Positions 1-8,581 are shown, numbered from the stretch's first letter. The stretch is DNA of 64,000 bases from Sphingobacterium athyrii (GCF_003071065.1 NZ_QCXX01000002.1:864375-928374); one strand, 5' to 3'. Translations and numbers: made by a program. Notes: generated from the sequence alone by a model not told the origin.

Positions 1-177
1 TTGACTGCAGCTGCAAAAATATCGGGCATGTTTTGGGTCAAAGCAAAAGTAGGCATGCAATTTATGAGGGAGTATGATTTTCTAGATAGCAGTTATCAGG
101 TCCTGAAAGGTCAGGGAGGCAGTATGGAATCGTCAGCATATGCCTCTATCGGGATAAGTTTGCGACTGAAGGAATAG
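1..177 (+). CDS. C-terminal end of a probable outer-membrane protein (partial)
   Basis: The reading frame is open from the first base of the window to a TAG at 175-177 and gives 58 residues; the start lies outside the window. The last residues (SIGISLRLKE) alternate hydrophobic and polar residues like the closing strand of a beta-barrel. This suggests an outer-membrane protein, but the fragment is too short to name a family. It converges on the pectate lyase gene, with only 19 bases between the two stop codons. Confidence 0.5.
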   Translation: MTAAAKISGMFWVKAKVGMQFMREYDFLDSSYQVLKGQGGSMESSAYASIGISLRLKE

Positions 178-196
178 CTTCGAACTTGCTACAAGC

Positions 197-1579
197 TTAC
201 CTGGTGTTGGACAACAATTCATTGAGGTATACCTCCAGCATGGTGTAGCCCGTTGCAGCGTAATGATTTCGGTCATCTGGCTCATTTGGATCAAGGCTAT
301 TTTTCTTTTCCCATTCATCAGGCATGCCATCCTGATCGGTGTCTAGCGGTGGAGGGAGTGTTGTGAGTAGGGGAAGACCTTTTACATCATTTGGAGAATC
401 AATCAAACCTTTTTTACCATATGTATAGGTGCCTGTCAGTACCTCTTGAGCAATTCTCTGATCAATGGCATCTCTAGAAAAAGAAGCTCCTGCACTGGCA
501 ACAACTAATGGATATGCATTTAAAGCCGTTTGTTGTGTTATCATTGGAGCAGGGAAAGCTGGAGATTTCGCCCTGTTTTTTACTTCCGATGCACCATTTA
601 CAAAGTCAATGCCACCTGCCCAATTATCCTTGGTCACATCTGGCGAGCCAACAACAAAATTCCCTTCGGCATAGAGTGCGGTTTCATATACTTTGGAATC
701 CTTTGGTGAATTATTTTTGACATCAGCTATTTCTGCATCGCTTAATTGAAAAATCCGTTGCGTGACCTTTTGTTCTGTTGCAGGTCCAGGCTTATAATAA
801 TTGTTGACCCAATTCATATAGGATGCTGTTCCATCATAACAGTTGTTAAATCCCCAGTTGTAGATGACATTATTTCTAAAGTCCACCTCACAATGTCTGC
901 GACCCGTTACTTTTGGACTTCGGGAACTGTGATGGGCATATAAATTGTGGTGAAAAGATTGACGTGTAGCACCAATGATTCCACCATAACCGTGAGAACC
1001 CTTTTTATGGAGGGAATTTTGAAGACTCTCCGAGATCATGCACCATTGAACCGTCAACAAATCTACGTGATCACTCTGACAGGATAAGGTCTCATCTATA
1101 GACCAACTTGCCGATACATGATCCAATATGATATTTTTGCCGCCAATGATACTGATTGCATCTGCCTGCTGACCGCTTTTATCTCCGAATCGTACGCGGA
1201 TGTAACGAATGATAACATCGTCAGCCTTTATATAAAGTGAATTGCCTGCCAGGGTGATTCCACCACCTGGCGCTGTTTGGCCTGCAATGGTAAGATTAGA
1301 AGCATTAACAACGAGTTTTTTGGATAATAGGATATTACCTGAAATGTCGAAGACAATGGTTCTTGGACCTCTAGCCGTTTCCAGACCATACCGCAGGGAG
1401 CCAGAACCATCATCATGGAGATTGGCTACATGATAAACATCTCCCAGTCTTCCTCCTGTGGCAAAACGACCATATCCTTCGGCACCGGGAAAGGCAGGTA
1501 GCTGGGCATTTGCAAAAAAAGAAAGACAGCATAATAGGATGATCAAATAAGTTTGGGTGGCTATGGAGGTTTTTATCAT
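197..1579 (-). CDS. Secreted pectate lyase, polysaccharide lyase family 1-like
   Basis: Probable pectate lyase cleaving polygalacturonan by beta-elimination outside the cytoplasm. Residues 1-25 form a signal peptide ending FFANAQ. The mature protein begins LPAFPGAEGYGRFATGGRLG, the usual N-terminus of Bacteroidota pectate lyases, followed by beta-helix repeats (TIAGQTAPGGGITL, VIIRYIRVRFGD, NIILDHVSASWSIDE) and HHSSRSPKVTGRRH, which includes the conserved SPKxxG/R region. The C-terminus has an acidic DTDQDGMPDEWE segment typical of calcium-binding thrombospondin type-3-like loops. At 460 residues it looks complete. It lies 57 bases behind the DUF6250 gene on the same strand and the two may be co-transcribed. 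A decayed copy of its central part lies at 4192-4251. Confidence 0.88.
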   Translation of the reverse strand: MIKTSIATQTYLIILLCCLSFFANAQLPAFPGAEGYGRFATGGRLGDVYHVANLHDDGSGSLRYGLETARGPRTIVFDISGNILLSKKLVVNASNLTIAGQTAPGGGITLAGNSLYIKADDVIIRYIRVRFGDKSGQQADAISIIGGKNIILDHVSASWSIDETLSCQSDHVDLLTVQWCMISESLQNSLHKKGSHGYGGIIGATRQSFHHNLYAHHSSRSPKVTGRRHCEVDFRNNVIYNWGFNNCYDGTASYMNWVNNYYKPGPATEQKVTQRIFQLSDAEIADVKNNSPKDSKVYETALYAEGNFVVGSPDVTKDNWAGGIDFVNGASEVKNRAKSPAFPAPMITQQTALNAYPLVVASAGASFSRDAIDQRIAQEVLTGTYTYGKKGLIDSPNDVKGLPLLTTLPPPLDTDQDGMPDEWEKKNSLDPNEPDDRNHYAATGYTMLEVYLNELLSNTR

Positions 1580-1636
1580 TTCAGAATGTATAAGGGGTAA
1601 TGGAAATGCGGATTACAGGTATATCAATCATTCAGA

Positions 1637-2371
1637 TCACGGTCTTAACACACGAAAATTACTTATTTCATGCCTAGCGTGTGTTGATCTGAATCCGAAA
1701 TAACCTTTTGTTAAAAGTTCTGGATCTGCAAAAGAGAAATACAGGACTCCATCTACTAAAAAACGGGTCATGCCGTTCGCGACTTCTATTATGATATGGT
1801 AGTTATGGTTGGGCTTGAGTAGATGAGATTTATCGGTATATTCATGTAATAATTTACGTTCACCGTTTCCCTGATATTTTCTGAATCTTGTCGTGGTATT
1901 TTTATTTCCACCCATACCAATATAATAAAGACTTAATGAATCGTATTCAGAGAACTTTCCTCTCCGTGTGAACAGATCTTCATTTCTAGGATCAGTAGCC
2001 ATCCAAAACTGATTCAGATCTGAGAGTCTGTCATTTATGCCATCGGCAATGACTACTTTCCAATCATACTCAATTCTAACGGGACCTGTAAGCTCATGCC
2101 TAAACCAAACAGTAACACCATAAGGTGCATTGATAACGAGTTTTTGATTTTCAGTAATTACCTTTGCTTGATTTCCCGGAAGCATTTCGACTTTCCAGTT
2201 CAGTGTATCTAATGGTTTATCAAAACTATCTTGGTAAAGTATAGTTTGTTGCGCATTGCAAAGAAACGAGGTAAGGAGCAATAAAACTATTGATAAAGGG
2301 TAAGTAGAGAACTTAAACAAGCCGGAGGGAAATGTCGTTTTATTTCTGTGTGTACCGTTTAAGTGAACCAT
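1637..2371 (-). CDS. Secreted DUF6250 protein (lectin/laminarinase-like fold)
   Basis: The open frame extends upstream to 2635, but the ATG at 2371 gives a normal signal peptide (PLSIVLLLLTSFLCNAQ) about 20 residues in, so this start is chosen and the protein has 244 residues. The mature part (TILYQDSFDKPLDTLNWKVE, IEYDWKVVI, LNQFWMATDP, GYFGFRSTHARHEISNFRVL) matches my memory of DUF6250, a concanavalin-like beta-sandwich domain found with pectin and rhamnogalacturonan enzymes in Bacteroidota. No catalytic role can be read from the sequence. It precedes the pectate lyase by 57 bases, fitting a pectin-related pair. Confidence 0.7.
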   Translation of the reverse strand: MVHLNGTHRNKTTFPSGLFKFSTYPLSIVLLLLTSFLCNAQQTILYQDSFDKPLDTLNWKVEMLPGNQAKVITENQKLVINAPYGVTVWFRHELTGPVRIEYDWKVVIADGINDRLSDLNQFWMATDPRNEDLFTRRGKFSEYDSLSLYYIGMGGNKNTTTRFRKYQGNGERKLLHEYTDKSHLLKPNHNYHIIIEVANGMTRFLVDGVLYFSFADPELLTKGYFGFRSTHARHEISNFRVLRP

Positions 2372-2819
2372 AGTGAAAGTTATATAAAGCAATTTACAAA
2401 ATTTATAAATTGATCTGTTTACATAAATATAGTAAAAGCTAAAATAAATTGCTATTGTGATCACTTTATCATCCACCATAACTCTTGATTCATCTCTCGT
2501 CTTGTGTTGATGGTATACTGAGAAACACTTATTTATTGTAATTTTATATGAAATATAATCAAAGGAGTCTTTTGAACATTTGATCAATAAATTGAACGAG
2601 GTTGAGCACGGTGTAGTGTTTTGAAGATAGGGCATGTAACATCTTTTTATAGTAGAACCGTACCCGAATGTTTTGATATTGTTTCAGATTTAATAAATTG
2701 TGCGTATCATTAAGAGCGATTGACTGCTGTGTTTATTATATTTTTTTTGCGCAGCAATCCAAGAACGTAATTAAGATTCTCTTTGACTTGGCTTATAAAT
2801 TAACTTTTGTTGTGTTGAA
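2372..2819. other. Intergenic region between divergent DUF6250 and AraC genes
   Basis: AT-rich 448-base region that must hold the promoters for the reverse-strand pectin pair and the forward AraC-VOC pair. The frame of the DUF6250 gene stays open through much of it without coding character. I see no convincing TAnnTTTG box, inverted repeat or RNA gene here. Confidence 0.4.
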
Positions 2820-3617
2820 TTGTCCATTAATAATTTAATTAATTTAATTTTTTGCTGTCTTTTGAAAACTGATTTGGAATATATCTCTTTGCCACCGCAA
2901 GAATGCCTGAGCCACCTTATTGAAAGTATATGGATGGTAAGAAATCATTCTGAGGACCGTACGGAATCCATAATTCTTCCTGACGGAAAGATCGATCTTT
3001 TCTTATTTCTGGATGATGGTGTAAATTTTGAAATTTTTATAGGAGGAATATGTAATAAACCCATAGTAAAACATCCTTTTCCCAAATCGGTAATGTTTGC
3101 CATCAGTTTTTATCCCATGGCTGCGGAATACGTATTTAAGCGTTCCTTTTCAGACTTCCTTAATAAAAAAATTATTTTACCACCTGGTTATATGGGCTTC
3201 TACAGAGAGGATATGCAAAATTTTGAAGGCTTCTACAGGAAAGCATGTGTTACCATGCAGCGAATAGTAACAGATCCGATCGATACTCGTAAGGTCAAGC
3301 TGTTTGATCTGATTAATCGTTCAAAGGGAGAAACTAAAGTTGAGGCCATTGCATCAGAAATCGGATGGAGTAGTCGAGAAATAAACCGATACTTCAGGAA
3401 ATGGCTAGGGATAACTTTAAAAACCTACATTGACATTATCAAATTCTGCAATTCACTCAAACAGGTAAAAAGCGGACACTTTTATCCCGAATTAAGTTAT
3501 GCGGACCAATCACACTTTATAAGAACAGTGAAGAAATTTTCGGGAACTAGACCAACTGTTTTAGGAAAAAATGAAAATGACCGATTTATCCAATTGACAA
3601 CATTATCTGATGATTAA
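2820..3617 (+). CDS. AraC-family transcriptional regulator
   Basis: A 265-residue regulator. The N-terminal half (SLPPQECLSHLIESIWMVRN, ESIILPDGKIDLFLFLDDG) resembles the DUF6597-type sensory domain common before AraC domains in Bacteroidota. The C-terminal third (VEAIASEIGWSSREINRYFRK, then YADQSHFIRTVKKFSGTRP) is the two-part AraC helix-turn-helix. No ATG opens the frame: the first start is TTG at 2820, and a second TTG at 2862 (giving MKTDLEYISL) fits the family N-terminus equally well. The VOC gene follows after 34 bases, so the pair is probably one transcript; the effector is unknown. Confidence 0.8.
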   Translation: MSINNLINLIFCCLLKTDLEYISLPPQECLSHLIESIWMVRNHSEDRTESIILPDGKIDLFLFLDDGVNFEIFIGGICNKPIVKHPFPKSVMFAISFYPMAAEYVFKRSFSDFLNKKIILPPGYMGFYREDMQNFEGFYRKACVTMQRIVTDPIDTRKVKLFDLINRSKGETKVEAIASEIGWSSREINRYFRKWLGITLKTYIDIIKFCNSLKQVKSGHFYPELSYADQSHFIRTVKKFSGTRPTVLGKNENDRFIQLTTLSDD

Positions 3618-3651
3618 TTTTGTTTTGTAAAATAAACAAGACTTAATTAAA

Positions 3652-4023
3652 ATGGAATTAAATCACATTAATCTGGTTGTAAGAGATGTCGATAAAGCTG
3701 TTGAACTATTCAGTACACATATGGGCTTTGAACTTATAATCAATCGCAATAGTAAGATGGCTGTTATGGAAAATAACAAAAAATTTGCATTGGTAATTTG
3801 GGGACAGGTAATGAATAACGAAGAAAAAGAACCGGATTATCCGAAGAATTTTCACATTGGATTTTATCAGGAGGATGAAAATTCAGTATACCACGTTTAT
3901 GATAAAATTAAAGATGAATTATATCTAAGAGTTGAAGATGTCCCAAAAAAAATGCGGAATACCTTTGGTTTTTATTTTTATTTTGAGAATCTGATGATTG
4001 AGATAAGTGTAAACCCATTTTAG
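3652..4023 (+). CDS. VOC-superfamily (glyoxalase/dioxygenase-fold) protein
   Basis: 123 residues starting MELNHINLVVRDVDKAVELF and ending FYFYFENLMIEISVNPF, the two beta-alpha-beta-beta-beta halves of a vicinal oxygen chelate domain. His5 and a C-terminal Glu (MIEIS) occupy usual metal-ligand positions, so metal binding is plausible, but the substrate cannot be told; relatives include glyoxalases and antibiotic-binding proteins. It follows the AraC gene closely and is probably its co-transcribed partner. Confidence 0.72.
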   Translation: MELNHINLVVRDVDKAVELFSTHMGFELIINRNSKMAVMENNKKFALVIWGQVMNNEEKEPDYPKNFHIGFYQEDENSVYHVYDKIKDELYLRVEDVPKKMRNTFGFYFYFENLMIEISVNPF

Positions 4024-4191
4024 TTATCAAGTAGAATTGAATCCTTATTGTCGGGCAGGTCGGATTAGCCGATCCTGTCCACTTGGTACTTAGAAACATA
4101 CATATAATATTAATAAATATGAGATGTCAAGATCTCCTATGATGCCATAAAAATTTGTATGTCCATTTTAAATGGAGAGTTAAATGGGTGC

Positions 4192-4251
4192 AACCTGTTA
4201 CTTTTGGACTTTGTGAACTTCTATGGGAATAGAAACTATCGAAAAATGCTT
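4192..4251 (-). pseudogene. Decayed fragment of a pectate lyase gene
   Basis: By hand alignment without gaps, 4192-4251 matches 901-960 inside the pectate lyase gene at about 44 of 60 bases. Read on the reverse strand it encodes FYSHRSSQSPKVTGCTH, against LYAHHSSRSPKVTGRRH in the intact enzyme. The surrounding frame (4127-4369) has no other pectate lyase motif, so only this central piece survives. It is either the relic of a duplicated lyase gene or a leftover from a rearrangement. Confidence 0.7.
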
Positions 4252-4630
4252 GTAAACATGCACATTTTGCTAAGTATATTACGGCTTCAAATCGGCTTTT
4301 AATATATTTTAAGCCGATTTCGATTATTTCTCTAAACTGAGTTATTTTTTGAGATTTTTGATATTTCACCCAATTATGGGTAACAATTGGTTAGCTGATC
4401 TTGTTTAGTATTAGAGATACGACCCAGGATGTCGGATCGCCAATCCTTCAAATTTACCTGATGATGGAAATCCTACAATATGCTGTAAATCTCCAGGGGA
4501 CTGGGTTAAACTAAATCACGCCTTTTTTCTTTTCCATATCCATTCTGATGTTAAAATGAAAACATCATTAAATGATATCGAATAGTTGTCAAGATGTATT
4601 AAAGCGGGTTTACGAAATTAGCTATAGCTG
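4252..4630. other. Non-coding stretch upstream of the marR promoter
   Basis: No gene is recognised. On the reverse strand around 4425-4505 there is a short open piece reading SPGDLQHIVGFPSSGKFEGL that could be another gene relic, but I cannot assign it to a family. The rest is AT-rich with scattered stops in all frames. Confidence 0.4.
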
Positions 4631-4660
4631 TTGCACGTATAAACAAAATGCTTATATTTG
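4631..4660 (+). promoter_or_regulatory. Bacteroidota-type promoter of the marR operon
   Basis: TTG at 4631-4633, a 19-base spacer and TATATTTG at 4653-4660 match the Bacteroidota consensus TTG-N19/20-TAnnTTTG. The expected transcription start falls about six bases downstream, inside the palindrome at 4655-4694. Confidence 0.7.
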
Positions 4661-4694
4661 CAATATACTTGACTAATCAAGTATATTGCAAATA
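4655..4694. promoter_or_regulatory. 40-bp perfect palindrome, probable MarR operator
   Basis: Arms of 18 bases (TATTTGCAATATACTTGA and its exact complement) surround CTAA. The palindrome covers the -7 box and expected start site and ends five bases before the marR ATG, so a bound MarR dimer would block transcription. MarR proteins usually bind such symmetric sites in their own promoter. As RNA it would also fold into a hairpin at the very 5' end of the message. Confidence 0.8.
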
Positions 4695-4699
4695 GTAGA

Positions 4700-5116
4700 A
4701 TGAAAGAAATAAGTACAATTCTGAATATTTTAAAGGTTCAATCTGTCATTACGAAGAAGTTTGACGGTTTAAGTCTTCATGGTATTAGCCTTACCGACTA
4801 TATGATCCTGTATATTTTAAGTAGTGCACCTGGTAACCGTTTAAAAAGAATTGATCTTGCTGAGAATACAGGTTTAACCGCCTCTGGCATTACGCGGATT
4901 ATTTTGCCAATGGAAAAAATGGGACTTGTAGAGAAAGAAAATAGTGATAGGGATGCGAGGGTGAGTTATGTAAAACTCACTTCTGCCGGAGAAAGAATTT
5001 TTACAGAAGCTACCACTACAGCAGGATATATATCCAAAAAGCTATTAGAAGGAATTATAACGGAAGATCTAAGTGTTTTCGCCGGACAATTGAAAATTTT
5101 AGGAGGCGATCTTTAA
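4700..5116 (+). CDS. MarR-family transcriptional regulator
   Basis: 138 residues with the MarR winged helix-turn-helix: SLTDYMILYILSSAPGNRLKRIDLAE, recognition helix LTASGITRIILPMEKMGLV, and wing VEKENSDRDARVSYVKLTSAGE with the conserved DxRxxxVxLT. It probably represses its own operon through the palindrome just upstream. The next gene starts nine bases after its stop, and three further genes follow tightly. MarR proteins often respond to phenolic or oxidising compounds; here the ligand is unknown. Confidence 0.88.
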   Translation: MKEISTILNILKVQSVITKKFDGLSLHGISLTDYMILYILSSAPGNRLKRIDLAENTGLTASGITRIILPMEKMGLVEKENSDRDARVSYVKLTSAGERIFTEATTTAGYISKKLLEGIITEDLSVFAGQLKILGGDL

Positions 5117-5125
5117 ATTTAATGA

Positions 5126-5473
5126 ATGAACATGGACAAAAAGTACAGAAAGAAATTAAACGCTGAGTTTTTAGAGATGAAACCGTTAATGGGTGTATTG
5201 ACTATTCTGAATAATGCAGAAAATAAAATATTTATCAGGGAGAGTATTAATTTAAGAGCACTTTATAACAGAATCCGGTTTGAACTGAACAACGGACAAT
5301 TTGATAACAGAAACTTACAGGACGATTGGATCCGGCTGGGAGAGAAGAGTTTCGTTTTTGAAAATACGATCATTGTTCCATGGGAAGAGAACATCATAGA
5401 CTATAAAAAGAAGTTGCAGAAAGCCAGAAATGATCTGAAAGAAGAGCAAAGTAAAGCCAGAAATATATATTGA
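5126..5473 (+). CDS. GIY-YIG-like small protein, probably catalytically degenerate
   Basis: 115 residues. The core GVLTILNNAENKIFIRESINLRALYNRIRFELNNGQFDNRNLQDDWIRLGEKSFVFE follows the layout of the GIY-YIG-fold proteins common beside regulators in Bacteroidota (GVxxIxN..xGKIFIGSSxNL, then LQxDWxxxGExxFxFE). The GIY and YIG tyrosines are not present as such, so nuclease activity is doubtful. The C-terminal 30 residues are a charged helix (YKKKLQKARNDLKEEQSK). It sits nine bases after marR and one base before the DUF1330 gene, so it is co-transcribed with them; its role is unknown. Confidence 0.6.
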   Translation: MNMDKKYRKKLNAEFLEMKPLMGVLTILNNAENKIFIRESINLRALYNRIRFELNNGQFDNRNLQDDWIRLGEKSFVFENTIIVPWEENIIDYKKKLQKARNDLKEEQSKARNIY

Positions 5474-5474
5474 T

Positions 5475-5897
5475 ATGGAAAGCAAAACCTATTTATATCC
5501 AACCTACGAAGCCGGCCGGGATCTTATGTTAAAAAATATTCAAGGCTCAATCGTAAATTTAAATCTGATACATTTAAAGGAAATTGCTGATTATTCCGAG
5601 TTTCCTGAAATTGCACCTGCCGGCCAAATTTCTGGATACGAAGCTTTTATGCTTTATATAGAACTTGCCAAACCTTTTCTAGAGCAGGGTGGCGGAGAGA
5701 TTCTTTTCATTGGAAAAGGAGACCGCTTTTTGATAGGTCCTCAGGACGAACAGTGGGATGTCTGTATGCTGGTTAGACAAAAGAGTAAATCAGATTTTTT
5801 TGCATTTGAGCAAGATCCGGATTATATGAAAATTACAGGCCATCGCTCGGCTGCTATATTGGATTCCAGACTTTTACCTTTAGAAATTGCACTGTAG
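5475..5897 (+). CDS. DUF1330-like dimeric alpha/beta-barrel protein
   Basis: 140 residues. YEAFMLYIELAKPFLEQGGGEILFIGKGDRFLIGPQDEQWDVCMLVRQKSKSDFFAFEQDPDYM matches the DUF1330 pattern, a ferredoxin-like alpha+beta fold that dimerises. GGEILFIGKG and FFAFEQDPDYMK are the most family-like parts. An unusually long N-terminal segment of about 50 residues precedes the core. The ATG begins one base after the previous stop, and the hydrolase start follows within ten bases, so this is an internal operon gene. Enzymatic function is not established for the family. Confidence 0.68.
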   Translation: MESKTYLYPTYEAGRDLMLKNIQGSIVNLNLIHLKEIADYSEFPEIAPAGQISGYEAFMLYIELAKPFLEQGGGEILFIGKGDRFLIGPQDEQWDVCMLVRQKSKSDFFAFEQDPDYMKITGHRSAAILDSRLLPLEIAL

Positions 5898-5907
5898 TAA
5901 ATTATTT

Positions 5908-6804
5908 ATGGGGTATACTGAACTAAAAAATGCTACCATCTATTATGAAGTATTTGGAGCTGAAAACAACAAAACTATTGTACTCATCAGTGGGTTAAAC
6001 ACACAAATGACCCGTTGGGAACTTCCATTTTGTAATAAGCTTGCAGAAGAAGGATTTCGTGTAATCTGCTTTGACAATAGAGATTGTGGAAAAAGTACTT
6101 TTACTACCTATGATAGCAACGACAGCTATAGCTTTTCCTTGAATGATTTTCTACAGCATCCAGAAAAATATCCTGCCCCTTATTCTTTATTGGATATGGC
6201 AGATGATATAAAAGATTTGCTGCATTCACTTGGCATCCGGAACGCAAATATTGTAGGGCGTTCAATGGGTGGCATCATAGCACAGCTATTTGCATCACGG
6301 TATCCGGAAATGACTCAGACACTGACTTTATTGATATCTTCAAGCTTTAATCCTGCTCTTCCGAAGCCTGATGATGCCTTGGTAAAAAAAATGACCAGCT
6401 CATCTGTTAATTTCGAAGATAACCGGGAAGCCTATTTGAAAGAAAAAATAGGCTTTATGAAAGCTATTTATGGCAGCAGATATATCCTCAATGAGGAAAA
6501 AGAGCAGGCGCTAATTATTGAAGATGAAATCCGAAAATCTTCTTTAGTAAGACCTTATCGTCAAATAGTTGCCCTCGTAACTTATATATTTAATCCGAAT
6601 GTTCTTATTGATATTCAGGCGCCTACCATAGTGATACATGGGAACGAAGATCCGCTTTTCAGTATAGAACATGCGACCGATATAAAAAATAATATATCCG
6701 GCTCTCAGCTGATCATAAAAAATGGTATGGGACACGCTATACCGGATTCACTGTTTCCGTCACTGGTGAAAGACATTTCAGATTTTATTGCTAAAACTGA
6801 ATAA
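5908..6804 (+). CDS. Alpha/beta-fold hydrolase
   Basis: 298 residues from the ATG at 5908; an in-frame TTG at 5887 would overlap the previous gene and is less likely. The alpha/beta hydrolase core is complete: oxyanion region ISGLNTQMTRW, DNRDCGKS, nucleophile elbow VGRSMGG with Ser about residue 119, acid in HGNEDPLF and catalytic His in GMGHAIP near the C-terminus. No signal peptide, so cytoplasmic. It is the last gene of the MarR operon and converges with the MBL gene. The family covers esterases, epoxide hydrolases and C-C hydrolases; the substrate is not evident. Confidence 0.85.
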   Translation: MGYTELKNATIYYEVFGAENNKTIVLISGLNTQMTRWELPFCNKLAEEGFRVICFDNRDCGKSTFTTYDSNDSYSFSLNDFLQHPEKYPAPYSLLDMADDIKDLLHSLGIRNANIVGRSMGGIIAQLFASRYPEMTQTLTLLISSSFNPALPKPDDALVKKMTSSSVNFEDNREAYLKEKIGFMKAIYGSRYILNEEKEQALIIEDEIRKSSLVRPYRQIVALVTYIFNPNVLIDIQAPTIVIHGNEDPLFSIEHATDIKNNISGSQLIIKNGMGHAIPDSLFPSLVKDISDFIAKTE

Positions 6805-6814
6805 AAAATCATTA

Positions 6815-7714
6815 TCAAAATGTAAGTAACAACGGTGAGAGATATGGTTTTGGAGTCCATTGCCATTGATCATGAAATCTGTCAATAAACCCTATTCCCG
6901 GCCAGGGAAGGTGGGACGCACAAACCATAGACTTTTGCTTATAACATTGTTCCAGTATATTTTTTCGGGTGTTGATTCCCAAAGAAAAATCAGCATCCCA
7001 TTGTGTACCCCAAACCGGATTGGAGATCAGTACAGGACTATGAACCAGGTCAACCAGATGCGTAATGGATAGCTTACCCGAATAAACCGTAAATATAATG
7101 TGTCCGGGAGTATGTCCCGGAGCTGCCTGCGTTTTAATACAGGAAAATAATTCATCACCTGCATCAAATATTTCTAAACGGTGGGTAATGGCTCCTAATA
7201 TCTGTTTAACCAGTGAAACAGACGCATGTCCAAACTCAGGCCTCCTGCTGTTGGGGAAATTAGGATGCTGTGTAAACCAAAATTCCAGTTCAGTCCGTGA
7301 AATATAGAATCTTGCATTTGGAAATACCAGATTGCCATCTTCGGTTAATATGCCTCCAATGTGATCCCGATGAGCATGCGTTATCAATACATCGGAAATA
7401 TCACTGGCTCCGAATCCAGCACTTTTCAGACTATGTAATAATTTTCCTGCATTTTTTTTATCATAAATGCCTTCTCCTGTATCTACAAGTATTAATTGTT
7501 CATTCTTTCGGATAAGCATTACATTAATAGGAGCTTCATAGATATCGGCAGGTAAATGCAGTCGGTTGAGCTCTTTTTGAAGATCTGCAGATGCTGCATC
7601 CGTCGCAATAATGGGTTGATATGATCCTATATCAAAATATCCATCGGAAAGAATATAAATTTCCAGGTTATCAAATGGAATCTTGAGGTGACTGTAGTTT
7701 GTTTGCATATTCAT
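6815..7714 (-). CDS. MBL-fold metallo-hydrolase
   Basis: 299 residues with metal-site motif THAHRDHIGG (about 112-121), DTGEG, a third metal His in PGHTPGH, and a late His in CASHLPWPGIG. The architecture fits the AHL-lactonase/arylhydrolase-like branch of metallo-beta-lactamase-fold enzymes, but activity cannot be deduced. There is no signal peptide. It is the third gene of a reverse-strand unit (thioesterase, alpha/beta hydrolase, MBL hydrolase) that begins downstream of the TetR-type operator at 9120-9133. Confidence 0.85.
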   Translation of the reverse strand: MNMQTNYSHLKIPFDNLEIYILSDGYFDIGSYQPIIATDAASADLQKELNRLHLPADIYEAPINVMLIRKNEQLILVDTGEGIYDKKNAGKLLHSLKSAGFGASDISDVLITHAHRDHIGGILTEDGNLVFPNARFYISRTELEFWFTQHPNFPNSRRPEFGHASVSLVKQILGAITHRLEIFDAGDELFSCIKTQAAPGHTPGHIIFTVYSGKLSITHLVDLVHSPVLISNPVWGTQWDADFSLGINTRKNILEQCYKQKSMVCASHLPWPGIGFIDRFHDQWQWTPKPYLSPLLLTF

Positions 7715-7732
7715 TAGAGTACTGCGATTTAA

Positions 7733-8581
7733 TTAGCATTTGGTTTTGTTTAAAAAAGGAAATATTCGTGGTGCTAATCCAGCCAAAACATGTCCCATTT
7801 CCGGAATGGTTATTATGGTAAAGTCGTCGATAATATTTTGAAATCTAGCGGCAATTTCCTGAGTAGAGCGGATTACATCCTGTTCTCCGCCGATGAATAG
7901 CACAGGCATTGTCAAACGGCTGAGTTCATCATCTGAAAAAATATATTCTTTTTCTATCCTCGCATTAAAATTGGTTTGTATTAAATCCATAAATGCTACA
8001 ATTTTTTGATCCACACGCTGGCTTCCTAAGACCAATCTATTAATCTTGATACGACCAGTTGCTCCCAAAAGGGAATAGAGCAGGGCTTTCATGATAAATG
8101 ATGTTTTGGTAGGAACTACTCCTGCAGGTGTCAGCAAAATCAGCCGGTCGACTAATTCAGGAAAGCTTGTTGCAAAGCGTAATGCCAACCATCCTCCTTG
8201 CGATAATCCGATTATATTTGCCTTGCTGATATTGAGCCTGTCGAAAACCTCTTTTAGCCATTCAGCGAAATCTTTTGTTTGATAGGAAGGTCTGGTTTCT
8301 GCGCTCTTTCCTGCCTCTCCGATAATATCTATTGCTATGACTTTATATTGTTTTGAATATTCAGCCATGTCTGATAACCATGACGTCGCGTTAGAAGACG
8401 CGCCATGCAGTAAGATGACAATTTCTTGGTGTTGACTTCCATCCTCCAAAAAATGGGTGTCCCCATAAGTTGTTTTCAGCACGCCGGTTTTCAAATTCAA
8501 TGAAGCATTTTTTATTGCATCGTCGTAAGCCCGGATAATTTTGTCTTTTCCTTCAGGGCTTTTAAAGATTGATTTATTCAT
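7733..8581 (-). CDS. Alpha/beta-fold hydrolase
   Basis: 282 residues with VILLHGASSNATSW (oxyanion loop), AIDIIGEAGKS, nucleophile elbow IGLSQGGW (Ser about 127), acid in FIGGEQDVI and catalytic His in PEMGHVLAG. Cytoplasmic, and different in sequence from the alpha/beta hydrolase at 5908. It lies between the thioesterase and MBL genes with gaps of 35 and 18 bases, so the three are probably one transcript under the operator at 9120-9133. The substrate is unknown. Confidence 0.85.
   Translation of the reverse strand: MNKSIFKSPEGKDKIIRAYDDAIKNASLNLKTGVLKTTYGDTHFLEDGSQHQEIVILLHGASSNATSWLSDMAEYSKQYKVIAIDIIGEAGKSAETRPSYQTKDFAEWLKEVFDRLNISKANIIGLSQGGWLALRFATSFPELVDRLILLTPAGVVPTKTSFIMKALLYSLLGATGRIKINRLVLGSQRVDQKIVAFMDLIQTNFNARIEKEYIFSDDELSRLTMPVLFIGGEQDVIRSTQEIAARFQNIIDDFTIITIPEMGHVLAGLAPRIFPFLNKTKC

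Noticed and set aside
4127..4369. Reverse-strand frame of 80 codons treated as an intact small gene
   Set aside because: Only a short central piece matches the pectate lyase; the rest has no match, so a relic is more likely.
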